NCBI GenBank assembly: GCA_015680685.1
Contig: MNCI01005936.1
Span: 638,896-702,895, forward strand
Length of the DNA stretch: 64,000 nucleotides
From: Gnetum montanum
Taxonomy: Eukaryota > Streptophyta > Gnetopsida > Gnetales > Gnetaceae
Direction: 5' to 3'
The notes under the pieces are model-generated. The model made no database searches. It had not been told where the DNA came from and saw nothing but the letters and a program-made list of their open reading frames with translations. Shown piece after piece: positions 46,676 through 57,714 of the stretch (position 1 is the stretch's first letter; each line of letters begins with the position of its first letter). The position numbers and the translations under genes were made by a program.

Positions 46676-48952
46676 CCAAGTTAGCATAACGAAGGTTAGC
46701 TAACTCTATGTACTCTTTTAGATCTTCAATCTGCAGGTCTTTATTTTTCACTTCCACTTGGTGGACAAGGGCAAAGCTATCCAGGATGGATTTCCAATTA
46801 GGATTTTGTATTGATATGGAACTGATTCTAGCCTTTGCCATCTAGATTTCTTTCTTGTTGATTTATTTGTACATGTCCACCTAGTCTCAAAACTATTTCT
46901 TGAGCCTTTCATGTTTCTTTATCTTGTTTTGCCACGTGTTGATCTCAATGGCTGATTTTTTCTAATGGTGTGTACCTCCTTCATAGAGAGGGTTCTATTT
47001 TCTCTCATGAGGTGGCTCATGTCCTGGCTAACCCTCATTAGTTGCTTCCTTGACTGGTGGATGCTCTCTTCTAGGATGTTTTTCTACTTCTCCATAGTGG
47101 TCAGCCTCAAGTTGTCAATAGCAAGTTTTTTTCTTATTGTACTATAGTAAGTTCCTTCACATGTGCATACGTCTGTGTTTCAGCTATAGAGGCACTTCAT
47201 ACCACTTTCTCCTTCTCATCTATGAAATGTTTATTTTGTTGAATCAATTTTCTGATTTGCTCTATTTTGAATTACTTGATCTGCTTAGGTGTAACAAATT
47301 ATGTGGGATCTCTTCTTTTAGCTCTCAAGGTTGCAAGCTCTTCTTGTAGTTTTAGAACTTCTACTTCCACATGCTCTACCCTGGTCTTTTCCATGACCAA
47401 TTTTCTTTTGGTAGTTATGAGTTTAGATTATACTGTAGTGACATCACTGGGGATGTAGAACAATGTTTTCATGACTTTTCCAGTTTATAGTAGCCTATCA
47501 AGCACATCCTCATGATCAGTAGGAGTCATTGAGGTTCCAACAAACATTTGAGCATCTATGGCTCCAGTTAGATCTATTAGTGGTACAATAGGTACATTGA
47601 AGGGCTCTTTAATGTGGTTGGTAATCACCTTTGCTGCTCCCGCTGCATCTTGGTGTTGCATTACCATAGCTATGGCTCCTTCACTAGTCTCTAGCACCAC
47701 TTGGAATGATGCAATGTTCCCAAAGATTTGTTGTGCCCATTGTACATCTCCTCCTAACTGTAATGAAATTTTTCCACTTGCTAGATCAACTAAAACTGTG
47801 GGTTTGATAGCCTCTTCCCTCATTTCCCAGCTGATTATTTCTATAATCTACTATAGATGGCTCATTGACAGTCTTTAATCTTGTAGTGGTGGTGGTGGAA
47901 CTTGTTTTTCTTATTGCTGCTACTGTTGTTGCTAGCCATTGGGCCATGCTTATTGTTGTTGTTGCTCTTGTTCTTGTTCCTGCTCTTGCTCTTCACCAGG
48001 ATGTTTTCTTGGTGGATTTGGTTTGAGTAACTCAGCATATGAAGCATTTTGGGCTTTCTTAAGAATGTCATTGGTGTATCCTAAGATTCTGGCTCACTTG
48101 CACAACTTTTTGATAAGGCAAGGAAATGGAAGCATTGGCTTCTTTGCTTTCTTCTCTTTAAATCGCCTTTGGATTCCCAAGAAGTACAATTGTGTAAGGT
48201 TGGCATTGTATTTGCCTATCAAAATTGCACTACCTCTAGCTACATAAGTTGATAGTCGATTGAATCTTTTTGTTGGAAATATGTGATAAGTGCTAATTTT
48301 ACAGTATATTCTCTCCTTTAGAGTTAGCTCATTGTAGCCTTTATTTTCTTTGCCATAAGCCTATTTCACCCATAGCTTTCTGGTTTTAGGATTAGACTGG
48401 GTGGATAGATCTGCTAATCATGCCCCTTTGTTGGGTATTTTTAGAGCTTTTACAATTGCCTGGATTGAAAATGACATTGAGATTCCTCCAATGTTGATGA
48501 TAGTATCCTCTTCCTTATTGTGCCAAAATTGGTAAGTTTCTCTAAGGTACCATTCACCATTTTGTGACAATATGGGCCATAGCGGTGATGCTTTGAGTTG
48601 TGTTTGTACCACTTTAGGAAAAAATTCCATGAATGGACCAATGTTCATTTCCATGATCACTGTGGTTAGGATGGATCTTTCTTAAATTTCTTGGAGGTAG
48701 TCCTGTGACAACATGAGACATTGTCCTTTGACTTGTGGTTCATTTGTCTCTCCTTGGGTTGATTATTTTGTAGTAGGAGTGTCTTGATAAATGCTAAAAA
48801 ACTATACTTTTTGCTCCTCATGTTCTGGTTCTTGGCCTCTCTTTTGGCCTCTTGGTCTCTCCCTTGGCCTCTTGGCCTCTCCCTTGGCCTCTTGGTCTCT
48901 TACTTGCTTCTTGTGAAGGTCCTTCTTATGCTCCTTCTCTTCTTGGGTCCAT
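46676..48952 (-). pseudogene. E3 accessory ORF, main part (broken)
   Basis: It starts at ATG 48952 (MDPRREG), as in E4. An Arg/Gly-rich start covers a 20-bp triplicate repeat (48845-48904). The N-terminal domain reads 'MNIGPFMEFFPKVVQ', 'WYLRETYQFWHNKEEDTII', 'IVKALKIPNKG', 'LTQLYFLGIQRRFKEKKAK'. Next come a Glu/Gln-rich linker (about 47995-47955), a domain open for 112 codons (47823-47485, 'EEAIKPTVLVDLASGKI', 'AKVITNHIKEPFNVPI') and long coiled-coil stretches (47480-46676) that resume at 39680. Several stops. Unknown function; it sits after integrase, where some Gypsy lineages carry env-like or unnamed ORFs. Confidence 0.7.
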
Positions 48953-49489
48953 TTACAATCATTAAGGAATTAGAATTACTAAGGTTTTTTTCATGTATTC
49001 TTAACGGTTTTATACCTTACTCGTACCCTTAGTTTCATTAAGTTCTTAGTTACTAAGATTGCAAAGTTAGAAAAATTTTCAAAAAGTTACCTCATAGGTG
49101 TTAATCTCTTGATAACCCTTCACAATTGCTCATTTTGTCCCTATGCATGATGGTTATTAGTCCTTAAGATCATTAATCGAGTGTTTTGGCTTTAGTATGT
49201 TTGATTATTTTTTAAAAAATTCCAACAATTTCTTCATACTTACCCTTAAAATACCTTCCAAGTGTTAGAATTTTGCAAAAAATCAGCTTAGATTTTCCTT
49301 ACTAGCACCCTGCATGACTAAGTTGAGAACTCTGTGATCAAATAGGTTCAAAAATCATGAAAAGTGGAATGATATTGATCAAGTTATGGCTTGGGAAAGC
49401 TAAGAGGTCAAAGCTCAAATTTGAAAAGAAAATTCAAAAAATCTCCCTTAGCACAAATGAAAAATGATGAAAAAATTTTCTAAGTCCCC

Positions 49490-49605
49490 ACGTATATATA
49501 GATTTTGTGGGACTTGATATTGGGGATTCAACATCGGGGATTTGATATTGGTGTAGACTGAATATTGATGACTTGATATCAGAGCCAAAGAAAGTGCAAT
49601 TTTCA
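49490..49605 (-). promoter_or_regulatory. U3-like palindrome array with TATA box, upstream of the accessory ORF
   Basis: On the minus strand, CTCTGATATC, CAATATTCAG, CAATATCAAATC, CGATGTTGAA and CAATATCAAG are followed by TCTATATATAC (49502-49492). The same order of GATATC-type motifs and TATA box stands in the U3 of every LTR here, including the shared string TTGATATC(A/G)GAGCC at the far end. No R or U5 match continues from it. It lies about 540 bases upstream of the accessory ATG. It could be an internal promoter or the relic of an older LTR. Confidence 0.45.
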
Positions 49606-49889
49606 TGAGGATCAGATGAAAAAAATTGATTGTTTTGGATGTTTGGAAGGGTTTAAAGTAGCTCAAAGGGTTTGGATGATGAAAGTATGCTTATTTTTGT
49701 CAAAAATTGGTCATTGGAAGTTCATAGAGAAGGAATCTTAGGCTACAGAAGTTCATACATTGGGTAAAAAGGGTAATGAATTCATATGTTTGGAACAGAT
49801 AATGTACATGACATGGGAAGTGTTTATTGATGTTTGGAATGTTCAAGACGATGTGGAATTGCTTGGTAGGTATAAGAAACAACATTTAT

Positions 49890-50760
49890 ACAAGTGGGTC
49901 TTCCCCAAAGTAGGCTCTAGCCCTTAATGCCCTTGTATAATCACACCTAAAAGTGTCCTTAGGCACTTAAAGGAGTTGAATGTAATGCATACTTGTTTAG
50001 CAAAACACACATATTAGTACTAACCAAATTGGGAAAATAACACTATGTTACACAAAAACCATAAGTTATGACTATTTGAATAGTAAGATGAGATGGGCTT
50101 AGAATGGATTGTAGAAATCAAGATGTGAGGTGTCTTACCATAGGCATAATGAATTGTTGTGTTTTATTAGTGGTTAAAGTAATCATTAGCCTTTTTGTCC
50201 AAGATTCAAACCAAGTTGAGGGTACATTCCATTGACATCGCATTGTTTCATCTCTTGGAATTACAATTGTAAGACTCTCAATGTTACAAGAGGTAGTGTC
50301 ACTTGGTGTATTGTCCAAGGGAGGAGTTTATTTATGTCACTTTGTTTATTTTTACATTTTTGAGAAGCTGCCTACCTTTAAGCATGGGTAACATGTCTTT
50401 CCAGCGGGACCCCCAAAAATTTATTCTATGCCCTTTTATTTTTTTTAACTTTGTTAACCTTTGAAGGTAGCACTTATTTAATGCTTACTCCCATTTTTCA
50501 TTAGATCTACAAGGATATAATAAAACCTTAGTAATATAATAGAACTTACCACGATAATTCAAAAAGAATCCACAAATCCCCTTGATGTCATACCCTTTAC
50601 ATTCCCTCTTGGTTCTTCACTTTTCTGTCTAGGCATAATGATCACAAGTTTATTCTTATTTGTATGATGGAAAAGAATATCATTGTGGCTATGGTAAGAA
50701 CTTCTTATTAATGGAATGGATGGATGGATGATGTGGGCTCACTATGCAAGCAGTTAGTCT
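49890..50760 (-). other. E3 conserved non-coding block
   Basis: The landmarks 'AGTGGGTCTTCCCCAAAG' (49893) and 'ATGGATGGATGATGTGGGCTCACT' (50719-50742) bracket about 0.83 kb that has counterparts in E1, E2 and E4. No ORF is supported. Confidence 0.65.
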
Positions 50761-50842
50761 CTTATGATAGATAACATAGAGAAATATTCACCTTATTAGA
50801 CTACATCTTGCCTTTATTCAATATGTCTTATTAGCAATCAAA

Positions 50843-50962
50843 ATTATTTACAAATGGTTTGAAAACAAAGTATAAAAGAAATGAAANNNNNNNNNNNNNN
50901 NNNNNNNTTTACTATCTTTTTCATTTCTTTTATACTTTGTTTTCAAACCATTTGTAAATAAT
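50843..50962. repeat. 44-bp inverted repeat around a 21-N gap
   Basis: The arm 50843-50886 is the exact reverse complement of 50919-50962, with N at 50887-50907 between them and another N at 50963. This is probably a gap-filling error, although a real hairpin cannot be excluded. Confidence 0.9.
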
Positions 50963-50999
50963 NTAGATGGATAAGTAGCGTGCACAATGTATGATCCCT

Positions 51000-53200
51000 T
51001 CCAAAGTGTCTGAAATTTAGCCTTTTGGGGTAAATGACTAGGATTGTAATAAATGACTTTGTCACCTGGTTGTATAGTTACACTTCTTATTTGCAAATCA
51101 TGCTTAAGTTTCGAGAAATGCTTGTGGACTTCACTATCCATAAGTGCTACTTGTCAATTGTCAACTAAAAGATTCAAATTCATTAGGTGTTCCCTTTGTG
51201 CTAAAGTCAAATCAAGGTCAAGTTCATTGGTAGTAGCTAAAGTGTGAAGCTCTACCTGGATTAGGAGCATTGGAAACTTTCCATAGAGTAACTTGTATGG
51301 GGTGTACCCTATAGGTAGTTTCTAGGAAGTCCTGTAGGCCGATAAAGCATCATTTAATTTCATACTCTAGTCTCATCTAAACCTACTAACTGTCCTAGTG
51401 GGTATTCTAGTAATTTCATGGTTAGTGACTTTAGCTTGATCATTTGCTTGGGGAGAACATGGTGTTAATTTATGGTTAAACCCAAGTTGTTGCATGAGTT
51501 TCTTAAAGGTAGCACCAGTGAAGTGGGTTCCATTATTTGATATTAGCATTATGGGTACTCCAAATCGATTCACCACATGTTGTTGAAAAAACTTAGCTAC
51601 TTTTTTTGTTATACAGTCTTTCACTGCTACTGCCTCTACCCACTTTGTGCAATAATCCATAGTCACAATAATGTACGCTTTTTTGTTTGACATAGGTTGA
51701 ATGGGCCAACCAAAATCAATTCCCCAAATATCATAAGGCTCTAGTGGCTGTGTCTAGTGTTGTGGCCCTTTATATTTGGTTGTAATTCCTTCATCTCTTT
51801 GGTAACATTCACAAGATTGTGCAAAAGTATGGGAATCTCTAAATAGAGTAGGCAAAAAGTAGCTTGCCATCAGTAGTTTAAGCACCATTATGCACCCTGC
51901 GTAGTGGCCACCACATGGACCTTCATGGATGTCCTATAACACTCTTTGCTGGTCACAATTGGGCACACACCATCTAATGAACCCATCTGCACAAATCTTG
52001 TATAGGTTGCCACTTATTTCCATGTATCGTTTATCTCTATGAAAGAATTGATCATTTTTTTTCTACTCCATTCAACAAGAATCTCTTGGGTTGTGAGATA
52101 AGTTAGGTACTCTATAGTCCATGGCTATTCTATTGAATTTACAACCTTTATTGTTCTAGCAAATAAGTCCTCATTGGAAAATTAGTCTGATAAAGGTTCT
52201 ACTCGGTTATCTGCATCCTATTTTAATCTTGATAATTAATCAACTACAATATTTTCTATTTCTTTTTTATCAATCATTGTTATGTCAAACTCTTGAAGAA
52301 TCACAAGCCATATTATCACTTTAGGACTAACTGTTAGCTTGTTCATTAAAACCCAGATGACACTTTGATTGTTGTTGACATAGATTTGGTAATTGAGCAC
52401 ATAATGTATGAATTTTTCAAGTACATACACCATGACCATTAGCTCTTTTTTGGTTTTGGTGTAGTTTAATTATGCTTCAGTGATTCTCCTGCTAGTAAAA
52501 TGTATGTAGTATGGTCTCTTTCGATTATCAAGTTGTGTTAGTCCTACACCAAGTGCATACTTGGAGGCATCAGTCATGGTATGAAAAGGCCTTGAATAAT
52601 TTGGAGCTTGGAGGATTGGTGTCTCAACTAACCTTTTCTTCAAAGCTTTAAAAACCTTTTCACATGATTCAGTCCACTCAAAAGGTGCATCCTTCTTTGT
52701 GAGTTCTACAAGCAGTTTGGCTATTTTTGAAAAGTTTTCAATAAATCTTCTATAGTATCTTGTATGGCCCAAAAAGGTGCATTGCATAGACTGAAAGGCA
52801 TTTGTTTGTAAGAAAATGTTCCCCATGGATTAGTGAACATGGTTTTCTCTTGGTCTTCAGGTGCAATGTGGATTTGATTGTATCTACTATACCCATCTAG
52901 AAAACTATAATACACATGTCTTGAAATTGTGTCTAGGACTTGATCAACAAATGAAAATGGGAAATGATCCTTAAACATGGCTGAGTTCAACAACTAGAAG
53001 TCAATGTAAATGCACCATTTACCTCTGCTCTTTGGAACTATCATCAAAGGGCTTACCCATTCACTATCCGCAATTGGATAAATGAATTCTACCTTTAGCA
53101 ACTTTTTCAATTCTTACTTGATACTTCCTTGAGTTTAGGATCAATCGTTCATTGAGGTTGACATTTTTTTTGTTTGACTACACGATTGGTGTAGATCCGG
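51000..53200 (-). pseudogene. E3 pol: RT, RNase H and integrase, RT core deleted
   Basis: Read right to left. RT starts 'AMFKDHFPFSFVDQVLD', 'YSFLDGYSRYNQIHIAPEDQ', 'TFSYKQMPFSLCNAPF' (52993-52790). It then jumps in another frame to 'FLGHTRYYRRFIENFSKIA' (from about 52788), so the catalytic YxDD segment is missing. RNase H: 'TDASKYALG' to 'FDITMIDKKEIENIVVD' (52600-52236). Integrase: '[18 protein letters not shown]', 'NRFGVPIMLISNNGTHFTGATFKKLMQQLGF' (51693-51400) and 'VIYYNPSHLPQKAKFQTLWKGSYIV' (to about 50990). D-to-N change in SNNGTHF. Confidence 0.85.
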
Positions 53201-53559
53201 TGCTGACAAATCCATGGATTAATTCTTGTGATCTCATCATAAGACCATGTGAATGCAGTAGGTCATCTCTTGAGAACTTTTAGTAGTTTTTCTTTTTGCT
53301 CTTTGTCTAGGTTAGCATTGATAATCACTAGCTTCTTGTTGTTTAGAAATGAATATTCTAACATTGTTGGTAGGGCCTTTAATTCTAGTGGTTTTGGTTC
53401 CATTGTGTCTATGATCTCCAAGTGTCCCTAGTTTGTTTCTTCCTCCTGATTATTCTAAGGGTAAGAGTGTCTTTTCCTTGTTCCAATTTATCTATTTTTG
53501 CAATGTAGGTATTGATGATTTATTCTTTTGGTTTCATGTATTTATCGAATTGGATTTCT

Positions 53560-54070
53560 TCACTAGTAATCAACCATTGGGTGCCCTCTTGTTGGGTGGT
53601 TGCTGCATATAGACAATTTTGCACACATCTTGTTTCTATGCATTGATCACATGCTTTAGTCTCTTTTCATTTAATGGCCCAAATTCTTTGCATGCAATTG
53701 CATTTGTGATTTTTGTATGTAATACATTGAATCCTTCATCTGTGTATGATTCCTACTTCATATTCCTTGTAAATTTCTAAGGAAAAATCACAAATTCCAA
53801 GCTTAGCATCCATGGTGCTAAGCCAAGCTCTTCCCATGATAATTTGGAATTCTCCCTTGTTTTTCTCCATGTGAATGACTAAAAAATTGGTAGAATAAGA
53901 CCAGCCATTGATGGTAGTAATCACATCATCTACCTATCCAAGCGGAATTGTGAATGACTAGTTTGCAAGATTTAAATAGATGCTACTTTTGTTTAGTGGT
54001 GGGAGGTTCTAGTTTTGGTACATGTCTTGAGATATCAAATTTACTTAAGAACTAGAATCTAATAAAGATT
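53560..54070 (-). pseudogene. E3 aspartic protease
   Basis: The minus strand holds LLDSSS, a stop, then VNLISQDMY (54067-54030), followed by 'WSYSTNFLVIHM' and 'EFQIIMGRAWLSTMDAKLGI' (53924-53736). The catalytic Asp is kept, but the third position of the D-(S/T)-G triplet is Ser, as in the E1 and E2 copies. Confidence 0.7.
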
Positions 54071-54269
54071 TTCATGGTTGTTATCTTTCTATTTGGAGAT
54101 AAATCAAGGGACTTCCTAGATTTGTTTTGTATGAAAGAGCCCTTGCCTTGATCCAATGAGTTACGGTTTGTATGAGCATGATAGTTGTGATATTTGAACC
54201 TGATGAAATTGAAAGCTTACTACATTAAGAAGGACTTGATGTGGATGGGATAGAATTAGACATGATCCT

Positions 54270-56600
54270 CATCTGTTGAGTCTTTTTTGGACTCATTCTA
54301 AAGAATGGTCATTTCTTAGGTTGAGATTCATGAGTAACCCTCTTTTCATGCATATTGACTATCATTGGAGCACTCTTTGGTTGGGTTTGTGATGGAAAGT
54401 CCCCTTGCATAATAGGATGTGGCATTGGTGTTATAGGATTTAAGTGTTAAATAGAAGGTCCAACTATTGGTGGATGCACATATGAGTTGGAATCAGTCCT
54501 TGGCAGCATTGATATGTGGTATTCTATTGAATAGTACTATGAGGCTTGAACAACTACATGATCAGGTGATACTAGATGGTGGAAAAAAAATACCCATATG
54601 GATCTGGCTGTCAGTATGAATATTATTGGTGAGGTGGTGTTGCCACTATTGATGATATTGCTCTAATGGCTATGGCAAAGCTCCACTAGGATAGTACATT
54701 GGTTAAAGCTTTTGGTGGTAGTTACCTTGAAAATAAGGTAACCGCTTGGGCATTTTTCATTTAAAAAAATTATGATTGAGTGTGTATGTTCTCGTTTCTT
54801 ATAGATGTGCCATGACTAAACAACATCCCTTAGGATGTTTGTACTGGCACACATTGCAACCTTCATCATCTGTGGAGTTGGTGTTTGAGCACTCAGCCAC
54901 TAAAGCAACTTTACCTTTTTGTCCAAGTTCTTTCTTCTTCCTTTTGTCTTTACCGCTTCTTAATGCTTGTTTAGTTCGTTCCTCCACTATCTTTAATGTA
55001 GTTGTGAATTTTTCATCAACAAAATCCCACATTTTCTCTACCTTAGCTACAATGTTTCTTACAGACTTCTAGATTGGTAGAGTCTTTTAGTAGATAACAT
55101 CATCCAAGGTTTCATCCTCTTGTTTGTCACATATTCATATATCCATCTTTTGGATTTATGGATCTTTGTTGTACTCTTCACCTAATTCCCTTTTTCTAAG
55201 TTCTCCTTCCTCTTTTGCCACTTGGTCAATCAATCTTTGAATACGATGGTTGGTCAATTCTAATAGTCTTTCTTGGGCATAAACCCTAAGAATCTCCCTA
55301 GTTTTTCTTCTCAGCCCATCTATGATGTGCCTAAGCTATTCCTTTGATGAAAATCCATGGCTTGGGCATTTGTGTAATAGTGAATTATATCTTCTCATTG
55401 TCGCATCAAGGGTTTCGTGAGTCCCTTGTTTCCACCCTTGGATTTGTTTTCTTAAATTTGACACTCATGAATAGGTCTAGTAATTATCATTTAAGATTTT
55501 AAGCATGGTACTCCAGCATCTAATTGATTTAGGTTCTAGTGACCTACATTAGCTCTTTTCCTCCTTCACAAGTATTCTAGGAAATAACTTCAATTTCTGC
55601 CAATCACTCTCTATGTTTTGAAGGGCATAGGCATCATGGAATGCTTGAAGGTGATTTTGTGGATCTGCATTGTAATCACCTTCAAATTGTGGCATGTTGT
55701 TCATGTCTAGCTATTTATTTTGACTATTTCTCACATTCCTGGTTGGTATGGAGATATCTTCTTGAATATTGATCATGCTTTAGGTTGCCATAAGGGGCTC
55801 ATCATTATGATCAAGTTTGTATGCTCTGTTATAGTGGTGACTCCTTCTATGCTCATGTCTTTCTTGATCATCTCTTCTATCTCTTCATCTTCTTTGTTCA
55901 TACTCTTCATCTTTTGAATCAAAGTGCCTTAAATATCTATCATGATGACCATGAGTTTACCTTTCTTCTCTATCAGAGTCTTGGTACTTGTGTTGTCTCC
56001 TATTAGAGTCCTTCGATGATCATGATAAGGCTAATGAGGTAGCAGGGGAATGGTGCTGACTTTTTCTCCTTTCATGACTTTTGTATGTTTCTCTATAAGA
56101 TTCAGCAAGAACCTTGTCCTAAAGTCTTACTTTTATATTGAATTAGTAGCCTCTTGCTTGTGTGTCTCTACTAAAGTTGAATGAAGTTCTTCAAGTCTAA
56201 TGATAGGTGTCTCTGAAGGCTCCTCATGGTATTGGTGGAGTTGCTCTGAAATGAATGTATTAGCATCAAGTTCTTCTATGACAACAAAAGTGTTTTCTTG
56301 CTTTCCTTTGTTGTGTGCATGTTTGATCTCCATGGCAATATCTCTCCTCATCTGCTCCTTCATGGGTTCATATGGTCTTGTCATGTGCTAAGTCACATGA
56401 TTCCCTTCATGAATTTGGTCCAAATGGATTTCCCTTAGAGCAGTTTTTAGCATGTTCAGTGCTACATGTTCTAGAGGTAGGACTATGTTGCCTTGAATGT
56501 CTCTCCACCTTATTTTCTTCTCCCAATGAAAGATGAAAGTAAAGTCTAGATGGTAAGGATCAATGTGAGCATAAGTGATTCTTGTTTGCATTGGCATTAC
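54270..56600 (-). pseudogene. E3 gag
   Basis: The first open piece 56597-56388 ('YAHIDPYHLDFTFIF', 'IRWRDIQGNIVLPLE') matches the E2 gag N terminus ('LRWRDLEGNIVLPPD'). The gag core is at about 55700-55150. The piece 55032-54799 ends in the zinc-knuckle-like CNVCQYKHPKGCC, and a Pro/Tyr-rich tail leads to about 54270. Multiple stops. Confidence 0.8.
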
Positions 56601-56798
56601 TCATTCTTCTTCATCAATAATTTTGTCATTGCTCCTTATTGTCTCCTTGGATGGTGATGGTTGCTCTTTGTGTGAAGCTAAATTATAATTTTTAGATGTT
56701 ACGTGTTAAGTGTGCTTTACATATAGTTGTAAGGTTTGACTTTGTGTTTTGGACACAATGAACTTTAAGAAATCAATTACTTAGCATAACATTGAGAA

Positions 56799-56818
56799 GT
56801 CCCTAGAAATGGTGCTAA
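56799..56818 (-). other. E3 primer-binding site
   Basis: The minus strand after the 5' LTR reads TTAGCACCATTTCTAGGGAC, differing from the E1 and E2 sites at a few positions. Confidence 0.7.
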
Positions 56819-57714
56819 TGATAAGTGGTGGAGTAGTCTAACACTCAACCATATGAGTTACGAGTGTTCATGCACAGGCCGGTTGAATTCTATGGACAAG
56901 GCAATGTAATTTTGCTAGTAATTGGTTAGAGTTCGTGAGCATCATCTTCCCATGGAGTTAGTATAATCAATGCATATGGTTTAACTCATGGTGAGGCATA
57001 TGATAATGACATTGTGTTGGCCATAATTTGCCTAGAAAACATAAGGTAAGAGTAAAGGTTTCTAATTCTAAGTAAAAGTAAAAAAATCTAATCTAGCCTA
57101 TGCAAATGAGCATTCGGTATTGACCTTCTGTTTACATCTTGGACTTCATGTAACTACTACTAGGATTACCAAGTACCTCACTATTGGGTCTACCAAGTGA
57201 TAGTAGTACTATGTTACCAAGTAGTTACACTTAAGTGTTTGAGATAAGTCATACTCATTCCGCTTAACAATAGGGATAGTGAAGTGCATAGAAAGTAAAT
57301 TAGTAACTAATGAAAATAGTAAACATTAAACTATGTGAAAAATAATAAAATTATTCTAAGTGTAAGTAATAAAGACTAAGTGATGTTGCAATGATGTAAA
57401 CTAATCTTGATCTTTATTTTCATGCAAACATGTCCAAGTACATTTCACTTGAAATAAAGACTCTTTTCAATTACTAAACATCACACTGTGGGCATACACT
57501 CCTAAGTTCTAAGTGATAAAATCAAGAAAACAAATTGACAAAATTTCACTAAGTGTGAAATGAAACTATATGTGGATGGTGTGCCTAAGTGTTGTATTTA
57601 TAGGCTCACACACGTCCACAATATTGGATACATGACATCGTAGCTTGTGCCTTGATATTAGGGATTTGATACCAGATACTCGATATTATGGTCAAGAAAA
57701 AATTCAATTTATTA
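56819..57714 (-). repeat. E3 5' LTR
   Basis: + strand ends are TGATAAGTGGTGGAG and CAATTTATTA; the expected final CA has decayed to TA. It pairs with 38125-39000. TATTTATAGG (TATA box on the minus strand) is near 57595 and the palindrome zone at 57615-57690. Confidence 0.85.

Larger units (their letters stand above)
38125..57714 (-). mobile_element. E3: large Ty3/Gypsy element with accessory 3' ORF, hosting E2
   Basis: Minus-strand element: 5' LTR 56819-57714, primer site 56818-56799, gag, protease, RT, RNase H, integrase (56.6-51.0 kb), conserved non-coding block (50.75-49.9 kb), accessory ORF (48952 to 46676, resuming 39680-39425), polypurine tract 39001-39010, 3' LTR about 38125-39000. 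E2 (39681-46675) is nested within it. Without E2 the element is about 12.6 kb. All coding parts are broken. No target duplication was recognised, partly because the left LTR edge is diverged. Confidence 0.85.
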
